NCBI GenBank assembly: GCA_029260655.1
Contig: JAJDCU010000017.1
Location: 1 to 62,830 of the forward strand
DNA length: 62,830 nt
DNA from: Phycisphaeraceae bacterium
GTDB taxonomy: Bacteria; Planctomycetota; Phycisphaerae; Phycisphaerales; Phycisphaeraceae
Reading direction: 5' to 3'
The first letter of the stretch is position 1, and every line of letters begins with the position of its first letter. Made by a program: the position numbers and the translations under genes. The notes under the pieces were generated by a model. The model made no database searches. It was not told the DNA's origin and saw only the letters and a program-made list of their open reading frames with translations. Of this stretch, positions 17,244 to 25,862 are shown piece by piece.

Positions 17244-18518
17244 ATGTATAACGCGCCAGCACGACGGGCCCTTGACATCAGACCGATCGTCCACGGTTTA
17301 AGCCTCCTGTGCTTGTTGGCGCTGGCCGGGCCGGCGTTCGCAGAAGAAGCACAGCCGCAAACACAACCACAGACCCAGCCCGAGTACACATGGGTCCATG
17401 CCCCCGCCCCGGAGGGTCCGGTCTCGGTCAGGCTCCAGGTCGACCCTGGCGAGCAGTTGATTCCCGGGCTGCATGCAAAGAAGGTCAAGGTGGTCGTGCG
17501 GAACCACAGCGAAGACCAGGCCGTTGTGATCAGGGGTCTGAAGTGGTGGGAAGGCGGGCTCGAATCGCTTAACTGGTACGGCCCGATCCAGGGCGCTTCG
17601 GCGCAAGCAGAAAAAGGCGAGATCGAAGTCTCGCTGAACCGCACCGCCCAGTCTCTTACTTCCCTTTCATTCGAGAAGGGCCTGCTGCTTCCCGGCGATC
17701 AGATCACGGTCATCATGCCGTTCACCCCGCAGCGCTACCCCAACAATATGTTCACTGTCGACTACGTCGCGGTCGGCGGTGAGGGAGAAGATTGGGCCGA
17801 CCTTGTTCTGATCGAGGGCCCGCCGCCTGCGTACATGGGCTCGGTCTTTGTGCGCCCGAATCAAGATGCGCTGCAGCAACGCAAGGGTCGCGGCGGGTTG
17901 GGGCTGTTGCGTAATACGATGGACCCCGGCGAGGCGGACCCCATGGTCAAGGGGTCTCACTTTGACATCCCGATCCCGATCGCCAAGGAATACGACACGG
18001 CGTTGACCGGCGGGCTGACCCGGATGGAGGCCGCGGGGCGGGCCGGTGCTACGATCGAAGAGATGAACCACATGGGCTACTACCTCCCGAAGATGCAGAC
18101 GTGGTTCTTCATCCGCGGTGACGGCGACGCCCGGTACCTCCGCCTAGAGGACGGCAAGTGGGTGTTCGATTTTATGATCAACATGCCCGCGTTCACGCCG
18201 GAGCTGTTCGGCCGGGGCGAAGCCAAGACACCTATCCTCCTGAACCCCGACGTGTTTGGGGGCATCGTCGAGGTGAACACACCCTCGCAGGGCATGTACT
18301 ACGACCCGGGGATCACGATGCTCGATGCCGAAGAGCTTTGGCAGGTGCTCCAGCTCGCGGGGAAGAAGAAAGGCGCTTTGTTGGACGCCGTGGTCATCGA
18401 CCCCAACGGCCTGGACAGGCAATGGATCCTGACGCTTGCCGTTCGCGTTGACGCATCCGGACGATGGGAACACCCTCCCGTTGAGATCCGTCAGGCGCCG
18501 GACGATCCGTCCGAGTGA
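17244..18518 (+). CDS. Secreted protein of unknown function
   Basis: I do not recognise this 424-residue protein. It has a clear N-terminal signal peptide (hydrophobic GLSLLCLLALAGPAFA, cleavage likely after about residue 34), a Gln/Pro-rich linker, and then a domain with alternating hydrophobic residues that looks beta-rich (VSVRLQVDPGEQLIPGL, KVVVRNHSEDQAVV). The middle has a conserved-looking FDIPIPIAKEYDTALTGG stretch. An in-frame ATG at 17244 follows AGGAG at eight bases. It stands alone between the reductase and the cytochrome locus, and no haem motif is present. Confidence 0.75.
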   Translation: MYNAPARRALDIRPIVHGLSLLCLLALAGPAFAEEAQPQTQPQTQPEYTWVHAPAPEGPVSVRLQVDPGEQLIPGLHAKKVKVVVRNHSEDQAVVIRGLKWWEGGLESLNWYGPIQGASAQAEKGEIEVSLNRTAQSLTSLSFEKGLLLPGDQITVIMPFTPQRYPNNMFTVDYVAVGGEGEDWADLVLIEGPPPAYMGSVFVRPNQDALQQRKGRGGLGLLRNTMDPGEADPMVKGSHFDIPIPIAKEYDTALTGGLTRMEAAGRAGATIEEMNHMGYYLPKMQTWFFIRGDGDARYLRLEDGKWVFDFMINMPAFTPELFGRGEAKTPILLNPDVFGGIVEVNTPSQGMYYDPGITMLDAEELWQVLQLAGKKKGALLDAVVIDPNGLDRQWILTLAVRVDASGRWEHPPVEIRQAPDDPSE

Positions 18519-19284
18519 TACGTTTGGCTCCATACCATTAGGTGGATTTCTGCGATGCGTCGCCGCTTCGGGGGCGCATCGCGCCAGATACACGCAGGCC
18601 ATCCGCGGGTTGGGATTCTTCACCGGCGCAGTCTTGAAGTACCCGGTTGTGCGGTTTGGGTTACCCAACCCGTACAGAGCTACGTTGTAACAGCGGGCGA
18701 CGTCTTCGCTCAGGTCCGTGCCGAGGGCGCGACTCTCATTATTGAAAAACAACATGAACGCGGATCAGTCTCGGCGCTTGTTTCATCGAAGCGATGCGCG
18801 CCCGATCGTGCGGATTTCTCTAAACAGCGGGAAGGGTTAGCACCCTTGATTCTTACTGTTGGGTTCTGTCTTGCGCCCAAAGCGATCCATCCCGGTTTAG
18901 TTGTCCTGCGCAGTGATTCGGACGGAATCGGTTGGTACGACAGTTGCAATATCACGGGTGGACAGTCCACGCTTTAGCGAGATTGGTCATGTGTCCACTT
19001 ATGAAACATCCAATTTGCGACGGTTTTCCAGGCCCCGATAAGGCGCCCCCGATATCGCGGTGCCACCCGGCATCGATCGGCGCGCTCCCTCGAGCAAGAG
19101 CCTGGCTTTGACTTTGGCGGTCGGTCCCCGTTCTGGACCGGCCGCCGATCCGACCCGTTTCACAAGCTCTAAAGTTTGAGAAAAGACGCCCCGGCCAATT
19201 CGACCCACACTGTTACCGAGTAGGCGAATACGGTCCGAGGCGCCAGCCAATAGGCAGCATTATCTTAGTTAAGGAGACGTAAAA
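18519..19284 (+). other. Long upstream region and leader of the tetrahaem gene
   Basis: These 766 bases carry no convincing gene; a 140-codon frame at 18555-18977 has no protein-like features. The recognisable items are the sigma-54-type promoter at 18933-18948 and, right at its expected start point, a perfect hairpin GTGGAC-A-GTCCAC (18957-18969). If that promoter is used, the tetrahaem message has an untranslated leader of about 325 bases. I found no match to GEMM or other known riboswitch cores in it. Confidence 0.5.
18933..18948 (+). promoter_or_regulatory. Sigma-54 (-24/-12) promoter of the tetrahaem cytochrome gene
   Basis: TGGTACGACAGTTGCA matches TGGCACG-N4-TTGCW at every defined position but one. 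GG at 18934-18935 and GC at 18946-18947 are separated by the required ten bases. Initiation is expected near 18960. Two NtrC-type activators with intact GAFTGA loops are encoded within 13 kb. Confidence 0.72.
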
Positions 19285-19896
19285 ATGAAATCACAATTCC
19301 TTTTAGCGGCGATAGCGGTCGTTGCGCTGGGGTTGGGGGTCAGCGGCGAACTTTTTGCCGCCCACTCCGACCACGGCTGCTTCAACTGCCACGTCCCGCA
19401 TAAGTCAGGCGACGCGACCAACCCGGACGCCTACGGCGTCCCGCTGTGGAGTAACGCGCAGCTCACCGATGGCCTGCCGACCTTCACCCTCTACAGCAGC
19501 AACAGTCTCGACGCCTCAGACCTCGGCCAGCCCGACGGCCCCAGCAGGCTCTGCCTGGGTTGCCACGACGGCAGCTACGTCGTGTTCGCCCAGTACCTCC
19601 CGGACTCTGAAGCCATCTTCGGGCCCGAGGATCTGGCCAGTTCTCACCCGGTGTCCTTCACCTATGACACCCCCCTGGCGACCGCCGACGGCGCCCTGCA
19701 TGACCCGTCGACCGTGACCTCCGGCCTGGGGGGAACGATCGAGCAGGACCTGCTCGATGAGCAGAGCAAGATGCAATGCACCTCGTGCCACGACGTGCAT
19801 ACCACAGGGATCGGTGACTACCTGTTGAAGTATGACATCGAGGCCGATCCAAGCCTCGGCGAGGCCGTCCTCTGCCAAGCTTGCCACGCCCGGTAG
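19285..19896 (+). CDS. Secreted tetrahaem c-type cytochrome
   Basis: The 203-residue protein has a signal peptide (AAIAVVALGLGVSGELFA) and four haem-binding CXXCH motifs: CFNCH, CLGCH, CTSCH and CQACH. The first and third are followed by a PH or VH pair of the doubled-CXXCH families. It therefore acts outside the cytoplasmic membrane as an electron carrier. Its whole mature part resembles the first 220 residues of the large cytochrome at 25834-27519 (shared GQP-x-G-x-SRLCL-x-CHDG and D-x-HP-x-SF-x-YD). AAGGAG lies eight bases before the ATG. It is a single-gene unit with its own sigma-54-type promoter and terminator. Confidence 0.93.
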   Translation: MKSQFLLAAIAVVALGLGVSGELFAAHSDHGCFNCHVPHKSGDATNPDAYGVPLWSNAQLTDGLPTFTLYSSNSLDASDLGQPDGPSRLCLGCHDGSYVVFAQYLPDSEAIFGPEDLASSHPVSFTYDTPLATADGALHDPSTVTSGLGGTIEQDLLDEQSKMQCTSCHDVHTTGIGDYLLKYDIEADPSLGEAVLCQACHAR

Positions 19897-19932
19897 TCTT
19901 ACCTGTGTCAGTACCGTTGTGATTGGATGTTC

Positions 19933-19968
19933 AACGGGGCCCGTCAGCCGGCGGGCCCCGTTTGTTTT
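19933..19968 (+). terminator. Rho-independent terminator after the tetrahaem gene
   Basis: Arms AACGGGGCCCG and CGGGCCCCGTT form a perfect 11-pair stem with an eight-base loop, followed by TGTTTT. It lies 37 bases after the stop codon. Confidence 0.88.
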
Positions 19969-20101
19969 GACCGGGATCCGAACACCGGGTTGGCGTCGGG
20001 GGAAGCATCGGTGAACAAGAGGTAGACAGAGAGCGGACTCACATCAGCAGTATGTCACGTTAGGTTTAAGTACCCGGTGGCCCACCCGTATTCGCCTTTA
20101 T

Positions 20102-21181
20102 TCAAGGCTTCATTGTTCCGAATGCGTATACGCCGATCTTGTTGACGCCGAACTGGTTGGCGACGAAAAGCAGGTACTTCGGCTCGAACCCGGGTGCGAG
20201 GTAGGATCGGAAAGCATCGAGGCTGGTGTCGTCGACGAACAGCCCGGCCGGCATGCCCATGCCTTGCGGTCCTGCATCGGCGCCGCCGAAGTACAGCAGG
20301 GTCTTGCCCTGGGTCGTGAAGATCTGGATGACTTCCCACTGTGCGTCGGCGACATACATATTGCCCTGCGGGTCGATGGCGATGCCCTTGGGCCTGGCGA
20401 AATACCCCGGTCGATCGCCCGGCTCGCCGATCAACCGAAGCAGCTTCCCCTCTGGGCTGAAGACCTTAACGGTGCATAGCTCGGTGTCGGTGACGTAGAG
20501 GTTGCCGTCGGGGCCGATATCCAGATTGGTGGGCATGCGTAATTGGTCTGGCTCCATCCCCTTGCTGGAGAAATAGCGAAGCAGTTCTCCGGTCGTTTTG
20601 GACCAGACCTCTATGGTGCTGCGGGAGATGTTGACGACGTAAAGTTCTTCGCCTTGGATGGCCAGGTCGATCGGTGTGCAGCGGTCGGGGTCGCCGAGGT
20701 ATCTGACGAAGCGGTCCTGGGCGTCGTAAACGACCACCCGCGCCTTTTGGGTGTCGCAGACGTACTTGGTGCCGTCGGCGTCGAGGGTGATGTTGACCGG
20801 GCCGAGGATCTGCTCGGGCGTCCCCAACTGGGCGTAGGATCGGCCCACGAAGTCGAAGATGTGAACCCGGTGCTTGGCGATATCACAGATATAGACCTTG
20901 CCTCGGTTTGCCGCCAACCCATAAGGACCGTGGATCTTGCCGATCGCCTCCTGGTCGGGAGTTCCGACCACGAACTCGGCGAAGGAAGACTTTTTCTGCA
21001 CGAGGAACTCGGCGTCGCTGAAGCTGGTGAGGAACTGGAGCCGGGGTTGATCCGGGGGCGGGGGGTAAAAAACCGCCCCGGGTGGCCCCGTCTCTGCCTT
21101 GGGCGCTGACGAGCATCCGACGGCTACAAGAGCCAACACAAGCATGACGATCGCAGGTACTGTTCGGGTCGGGTCGGTCAT
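20102..21181 (-). CDS. NHL-repeat beta-propeller lipoprotein (divergent)
   Basis: The 359-residue protein starts with a lipoprotein signal ending in LVAVGC, so it is lipid-anchored in the periplasm or outer membrane. The rest is a six-bladed propeller of NHL repeats, seen as recurring units such as GPYGLAANRGKVYICD, MPTNLDIGPDGNLYVTD and RPKGIAIDPQGNMYVAD. There is no haem motif. NHL propellers usually serve as protein scaffolds. It is divergent from the decahaem operon, has its own sigma-54-type promoter, and AGGAG precedes the ATG by eight bases. A second NHL lipoprotein sits inside the operon, so the two may form a pair around the conduit. Confidence 0.9.
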   Translation of the reverse strand: MTDPTRTVPAIVMLVLALVAVGCSSAPKAETGPPGAVFYPPPPDQPRLQFLTSFSDAEFLVQKKSSFAEFVVGTPDQEAIGKIHGPYGLAANRGKVYICDIAKHRVHIFDFVGRSYAQLGTPEQILGPVNITLDADGTKYVCDTQKARVVVYDAQDRFVRYLGDPDRCTPIDLAIQGEELYVVNISRSTIEVWSKTTGELLRYFSSKGMEPDQLRMPTNLDIGPDGNLYVTDTELCTVKVFSPEGKLLRLIGEPGDRPGYFARPKGIAIDPQGNMYVADAQWEVIQIFTTQGKTLLYFGGADAGPQGMGMPAGLFVDDTSLDAFRSYLAPGFEPKYLLFVANQFGVNKIGVYAFGTMKP

Positions 21182-21240
21182 GGCAGGGCTCCTTGATCAT
21201 GCGATGCCGTGCGCGTGCGACAGCATGTATCAAACCGATG

Positions 21241-21256
21241 TGCAATCGGCGTTCCA
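21241..21256 (-). promoter_or_regulatory. Sigma-54 (-24/-12) promoter of the NHL lipoprotein gene
   Basis: Read on the minus strand TGGAACGCCGATTGCA differs from TGGCACG-N4-TTGCW at one position, with GG and GC ten bases apart. Expected initiation is near 21230, about 50 bases before the start codon. Confidence 0.75.
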
Positions 21257-21387
21257 GTCTTACGGCTTTCGGTGATGTGCGCCGGAGCCTCGCGGCCTTT
21301 TTTACTGTTGTCTTGGTAGGTGGCGCGAGGGGTGGTCTTTGGGCCAGCGAGGTTCGTCAAAGTGTTGTTTCTTTAGCCGTGTCGCGT

Positions 21388-21403
21388 TGACAGATTAACC
21401 TGT
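21388..21403. promoter_or_regulatory. Possible activator site between divergent sigma-54 promoters
   Basis: GACAG-ATTAAC-CTGTC is an inverted repeat lying about 130-150 bases from each of the two divergent -24/-12 elements, a usual distance for NtrC-type upstream sites. The arms are only five bases, so this is weak. The rest of the 21182-21604 gap shows no gene. Confidence 0.3.
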
Positions 21404-21555
21404 CGCCTCACTTGCGCGAAACGATTCGGTGAGGGAATCCCGCAATCGAGAAATGCGCCGAACTAAGGCGGAATCTGATCGGTGCGAGTCATACATAAAC
21501 CCCCTTAATCGTGACGGATAGGCACGATCATTTCGGTGTGGGGTTTTGAGGTGGA

Positions 21556-21571
21556 CGGCACGGGCTTTGCC
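21556..21571 (+). promoter_or_regulatory. Sigma-54 (-24/-12) promoter of the decahaem operon
   Basis: CGGCACGGGCTTTGCC matches the GGCACG and TTGC parts of the consensus exactly. GG at 21557-21558 and GC at 21569-21570 are ten bases apart. Initiation near 21582 leaves a short leader of about 23 bases before the ATG at 21605. Confidence 0.72.
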
Positions 21572-21604
21572 ATTTTGTATGGGCGTCAAGTTAGGTGCGC
21601 CCGT

Positions 21605-22789
21605 ATGGACAAGCCGACTCGCCGAGACCGTGCCGGGACCGGGGCTGGGGAAGTCTTTTGCCCATCGTGGCGGCATGCGCCGATTCTGGTCGCGGCGCTG
21701 GCCGGGTTGGCGCTGATGTTCTCGGGGTGTCAGGACGAGGTATCGCGGTACCACACGCTGAGTTTTTTCTTCGATGGCGTGCCGCCGCCGGAGGGGGTTG
21801 AACTCCCGCCGCAGCCGGAGAAGCTCATCGGGCCGTGGGGGATCCAGGTCGACCCGGACAGCGAATTAGGCCAGCAGATGGTGTCGCGCCGGCAGGTTCG
21901 TCGTGCTGTCGACGCCGAGCCCGAGCCTCAATATTTCTATCACACGCCCTACAAGCAGCGCAACTGTTTCGGCTGCCATCAAAAGGATCAGGGGTATCAG
22001 CCACCGGAGTTGGGTAAGGACCTGTGCCGCAAGTGCCACGGGGCCTACCTGGAATACCAGCCGGATGACAAGGTGCACGGCCCGGTGGTCGTCGGTCAGT
22101 GCGGGGTGTGTCACGAGGCTCACAAGTCCGAGCAACCCGGGTTGCTCCGCGCCGATCAGCCGGCCCTGTGCTTCCGCTGCCACGACGAGTCGTTTATCGA
22201 CGACGACCCCTTCCACGCGCTGATGCAGGCGCCGCGCTGCTCGGACTGTCACGACCCACACGCCGCGGGCAACCGCCTGCTGCTGGCGGACTCAAGAACC
22301 TACAAGCGCCGGTCGGGCACGATGCAGCTATTGCCCTCGCCCCACGCCAGTTGGCCCAAGGACCTGTGCAGGCAATGCCATGTCCCCGAGCGGTCCAACC
22401 AGCTCACCGATGAAGTTGATTCAACCTGCCGGACCTGCCACAGCCGGTTCGATCCCAAGCAGCCGGAAGACCCCAATCTCCACGGGGCGATCAAACAAGC
22501 CCGATGCACCGCCTGTCACACACCGCACCGGTCATCCCGGCCAAAGCTGATCCGCCCCGATGCCGAAGACCTCTGCTTCACATGCCATAAGCTCGACGAG
22601 CTACGCACCGCAAGCCACCCCGACGTCACACGGGTCGATTGTTTGCTGTGTCACGCTGGCCACAGCTCTGATCGGCCGTACCTGCTGAGGCCGAACATTT
22701 CGATGGCGCCCGGACGGGCAGACCCGTCGCCGGGACCCGAGATGGCTGCACCCGCGCCGGCCGGCGCACCTTCGGAGGGCGCGCCATGA
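21605..22789 (+). CDS. Decahaem c-type cytochrome lipoprotein
   Basis: This protein of about 394 residues has a lipoprotein signal ending LALMFSGC and ten CXXCH motifs in the mature part: CFGCH, CRKCH, CGVCH, CFRCH, CSDCH, CRQCH, CRTCH, CTACH, CFTCH and CLLCH. Several are followed by a PH, AH or GH pair. The C-terminus is a Pro/Ala-rich tail. Ten haems in about 300 residues is the packing of MtrA-like conduit cytochromes that thread an outer-membrane barrel, but those are not usually lipoproteins. The next gene, overlapping by four bases (ATGA), encodes a barrel. ATG 21605 is chosen because it gives a normal signal peptide and follows the promoter. Confidence 0.93.
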   Translation: MDKPTRRDRAGTGAGEVFCPSWRHAPILVAALAGLALMFSGCQDEVSRYHTLSFFFDGVPPPEGVELPPQPEKLIGPWGIQVDPDSELGQQMVSRRQVRRAVDAEPEPQYFYHTPYKQRNCFGCHQKDQGYQPPELGKDLCRKCHGAYLEYQPDDKVHGPVVVGQCGVCHEAHKSEQPGLLRADQPALCFRCHDESFIDDDPFHALMQAPRCSDCHDPHAAGNRLLLADSRTYKRRSGTMQLLPSPHASWPKDLCRQCHVPERSNQLTDEVDSTCRTCHSRFDPKQPEDPNLHGAIKQARCTACHTPHRSSRPKLIRPDAEDLCFTCHKLDELRTASHPDVTRVDCLLCHAGHSSDRPYLLRPNISMAPGRADPSPGPEMAAPAPAGAPSEGAP

Positions 22790-24795
22790 TCGGCCGTAGC
22801 GCCCAACGTGTGTCCGCCGGCTTGATGGTTGCCCTGGCGCTGACCGGGCCCGCCCATGCTCAGAAGGGGGCCCCGATCCAGTCGATCAACATCGTCGACA
22901 TCGGCGGCGACCTGTTGTTCGAAGGTCACTACCGCAAAGACCACGAAACCCGAGGCGCCTCGGGCCTGACCACCGACGAGAAAGATCTTTTCTTCCGTGA
23001 ACAGATCGAGCTTCGGCTAGGCGGGTACAGCTACCACCCCAACCTGTTCGATTGGGATGCGGCCCTTCGCCTGGGGGTGTCCCAGCAGCGGATCGATATC
23101 AACCAGGACAGCTTCGATTCGGATGGGACGATCGTCGGCTACAACCTCTCGGGGATCCTGCTCAAGGAAAAACCCGTGTCGGTCCGGGTCTACGCCTCCA
23201 AGGCCGAGGAATTCATCGACCGGAGCTTCGCCCGTTCGATCGAGTTGGATAGCCGGGCCCACGGCGCAGAGGTCTACTTCAAAAGCTCGGTCCCGATCTC
23301 CCTGCTGTTCGAGCAAAGCCACACCCGGGAAGAAAGTGATCTGCGGATCGATGATGAACAAACGGACTACCTGCGATTCAAGGTGACCGACGACCGCGAC
23401 CGGGACTGGTTTACCGTGTTCACCTACGAGCACGAAGACACCGACGAAACCTCCACATTTCTAAGCTCCTCCAGCCCGCCTACCCCGCAGGACCTGCCGG
23501 ACAGGCGCGACGAGTTGAACCTGTCTAACCGATGGCGGTTCGGTGACGGGCTGAACCCCCATCGGCTGTCTGGCAGCACCCGCTTGCTGCGAAGACGCGG
23601 GGCTTTCTTCAACGATCTTTTTTCAATCAACCAGCGGCTGGACCTGTACCACAGCGAGACATTCTCCACTTTCTACCGGGCCCAGGCCAGCTACGACGAC
23701 AACCAGACGCAGAACGACGACCTGATCAGCGGCGAGGTCGGGTTAGTCAAGAAGTATTACCAGAGCCTGGAGGTGACCGGCCGGGTGTTCGGGTCGGACC
23801 GGCAGATCGACGAGGGCTCTGAGCAGGTCTTCGGCGGGTTCGTCGACCTGGATTACCAGAAGCGTACCGGTGTGGGGCGGTATTCGTCGAACCTGGGACT
23901 CGGCACCGAGCGGGAGACCCAGAGAACAGCCGGCGGCGAACTGAGCATCCGCGATGAGCCGGTCACCCTCAGCGGCATCCTGCCTCAGCGCCTCGGCGAG
24001 CCCGGCATCGCTTCGGGGTCGATCGTCGTTACCGACATCAACAACATCCTCACCTTTGTCCAGGGCGTGGACTACCGGGTCCAGCAGATCGGCGAGTTTA
24101 CCGAGGTCGTCCGGCTGGTCACCGGCACGATCGCCGACGGGCAGACGGTGTTGGTTGATTACACCGCCGGCGCGGCGCGCGACGGGCAGTTCCGCACCGA
24201 TCGGATTAACTGGCGCCACCGCCTGGAGCTTGATGACCTGCCGGTCGCCCTGTTCTTTGAATACCGGCTACGCGATGAACAGATCGAGTCCGGCGACGAC
24301 CCGGGCAACCTTGACCGCGAAGAGGTATACCTCCTCGGCTCCGAGCTGACGTTCAACGACCTGACCCTGATCGGAGAGTACGAGCAGCGCAACCAACGGC
24401 TATTCCCCTCCTCCACCGCCTACCGCGCGCGGGGAACTTACGACCGGGTGTTCGACGACACGCTGGCGATGACCCTCGGCGGAGATTACGAACGGCTGCG
24501 TTACAAGGACGCGGACGCCTTTGGCTTTGAGCCCGGACGCGATTTTCTGGATCGGTACAGCCTGTTTGGGCACCTGACTACCAAGCTCCGGCGGAACCTG
24601 ATCGTCCGGCTCGAAGCTTCGTATGTCGACCTGCGCGGCAGGGAAAACGACACGCTCGGCAGGGTCGGGGCCTCGGCGAACTGGAGCCTGGGGAACCTGG
24701 ACGTGTCCATCAGCGGCTACCACGCCGTTTATGAGCAGGAGGGCGACGATGGCACCAGCGACTACGTCATGTTCACACTCAGGCGGTCTTTCTAG
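22786..24795 (+). CDS. Outer-membrane beta-barrel, probable cytochrome conduit porin
   Basis: The 669-residue protein has a signal peptide ending PAHAQ and a long series of amphipathic strands with many Tyr/Arg/Asp, ending in the aromatic outer-membrane sorting residue (TLRRSF). It contains no cysteine and no TonB box. Between about residues 385 and 475 is an inserted beta domain (GSIVVTDINN, VDYRVQQIGEF, ADGQTVLVDY). Size and position directly after a decahaem protein fit an MtrB/PioB/ExtD-type sheath that holds the cytochrome across the outer membrane. Sequence similarity to MtrB itself, including its N-terminal CXXC, is not apparent, so the family may be new. Its ATG overlaps the preceding stop. 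Confidence 0.82.
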   Translation: MIGRSAQRVSAGLMVALALTGPAHAQKGAPIQSINIVDIGGDLLFEGHYRKDHETRGASGLTTDEKDLFFREQIELRLGGYSYHPNLFDWDAALRLGVSQQRIDINQDSFDSDGTIVGYNLSGILLKEKPVSVRVYASKAEEFIDRSFARSIELDSRAHGAEVYFKSSVPISLLFEQSHTREESDLRIDDEQTDYLRFKVTDDRDRDWFTVFTYEHEDTDETSTFLSSSSPPTPQDLPDRRDELNLSNRWRFGDGLNPHRLSGSTRLLRRRGAFFNDLFSINQRLDLYHSETFSTFYRAQASYDDNQTQNDDLISGEVGLVKKYYQSLEVTGRVFGSDRQIDEGSEQVFGGFVDLDYQKRTGVGRYSSNLGLGTERETQRTAGGELSIRDEPVTLSGILPQRLGEPGIASGSIVVTDINNILTFVQGVDYRVQQIGEFTEVVRLVTGTIADGQTVLVDYTAGAARDGQFRTDRINWRHRLELDDLPVALFFEYRLRDEQIESGDDPGNLDREEVYLLGSELTFNDLTLIGEYEQRNQRLFPSSTAYRARGTYDRVFDDTLAMTLGGDYERLRYKDADAFGFEPGRDFLDRYSLFGHLTTKLRRNLIVRLEASYVDLRGRENDTLGRVGASANWSLGNLDVSISGYHAVYEQEGDDGTSDYVMFTLRRSF

Positions 24796-24806
24796 GAGCC
24801 ACGACG

Positions 24807-25862
24807 ATGAATGATCGCATGCGAAACTACCTGTTCATGGCCTGTGCCGCGGCGACGCTCTTTGCATTGGTCGGCTGCGCTTCACCGGGATTGGTTAAGC
24901 AGCATCACCCGGTCTGGCCCGCGCCGCCTGTTCCGCCACGGGTCATTCACCGCCAGGACATCCGATCATCGGGCGATCTGCAGGAAACGTCCGCGTTAAG
25001 CGGGCTTGGAAGGTTGATCACGGGAGGCAAGAGGCAGGCCATGCTTCGGCCCCACAGCGCGGCGGTGATTGATGATCGGCTGCTGTGTGTTACCGACCAG
25101 GAGCTCCAGGGTGTTCACGTGATCGACCTGAATACCTCCAAAGCGCGGTTCATTGGCCGGGTCGATGGCGTGCACTTCGTGTCCCCTTTGGGCGTCGCCG
25201 CATTCGGCGGCGGGATCGCCGTCTCTGACAGCGCGCTGAACCGGGTCTTCCTCATGACGGTCAAGGGCGAACCGCTAGGCCTAATCGACAAGCCCGGCGG
25301 GTTTAAGAGGCCGACCGGCCTGGCGTACGACGCGCGACACCGCGAGTTGTACGTCGTGGACACCCTCGCCCATGAGGTCTGTGTGTTCGGCATCGATGGC
25401 CGATTGGTCCGCCGGTTCGGGGGCTTGGGGACCGATGTGCAAAGGTTTAACTACCCGACACATATCTTTGTCGACACGCGCGGCAGGGTGTTTGTGACCG
25501 ACTCGATGAACTTTAGGGTGCAGGCTTTTGACCGCGCGGGGCGGTACCTGTTCGATCTGGGGGCTCACGGCGACGCGTCGGGCTACCTGGCTGTGCCAAA
25601 AGGGGTGGGGGTCGACAGCTTCGGCCATATCTATGTGGTTGACTCGTACTTCTCAAATGTGCAGGTGTTCGACGAGCAGGGAAGGTTCCTGTTGAGCATC
25701 GGCGGACCGGGCGAAGATTCCGGGCGGCTGCAGGTCCCCGCCGGATTGACCGTCGATAACCACAACCGGATCTATGTCTGCGACAGCTACAACAGGCGCG
25801 TGCAGGTATTTGAATACATAGGAGACGTCGATCATGAAAACGACGCGGCTTCTGATAATTAG
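24807..25862 (+). CDS. NHL-repeat beta-propeller lipoprotein (in the conduit operon)
   Basis: The 351-residue lipoprotein has a signal ending FALVGC and a six-bladed NHL propeller with units such as RPTGLAYDARHRELYVVD, YPTHIFVDTRGRVFVTD, VPKGVGVDSFGHIYVVD and VPAGLTVDNHNRIYVCD. There is no haem motif. It is the third gene of the operon: AGGAG lies nine bases before the ATG, only 11 bases after the barrel gene. Its last 29 bases overlap the next cytochrome gene. A scaffolding or docking role in the cytochrome complex is likely but inferred. It is paralogous in design to the protein at 20102-21181. Confidence 0.9.
   Translation: MNDRMRNYLFMACAAATLFALVGCASPGLVKQHHPVWPAPPVPPRVIHRQDIRSSGDLQETSALSGLGRLITGGKRQAMLRPHSAAVIDDRLLCVTDQELQGVHVIDLNTSKARFIGRVDGVHFVSPLGVAAFGGGIAVSDSALNRVFLMTVKGEPLGLIDKPGGFKRPTGLAYDARHRELYVVDTLAHEVCVFGIDGRLVRRFGGLGTDVQRFNYPTHIFVDTRGRVFVTDSMNFRVQAFDRAGRYLFDLGAHGDASGYLAVPKGVGVDSFGHIYVVDSYFSNVQVFDEQGRFLLSIGGPGEDSGRLQVPAGLTVDNHNRIYVCDSYNRRVQVFEYIGDVDHENDAASDN

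Noticed and set aside
18555-18977. 140-codon frame upstream of the tetrahaem gene
   Set aside because: No protein-like pattern, and the sigma-54 promoter lies inside it.
18949-21604. GEMM or cyclic-di-GMP riboswitch before cytochrome genes
   Set aside because: The conserved GCAAACC and ACGCAAAGCC blocks were not found.
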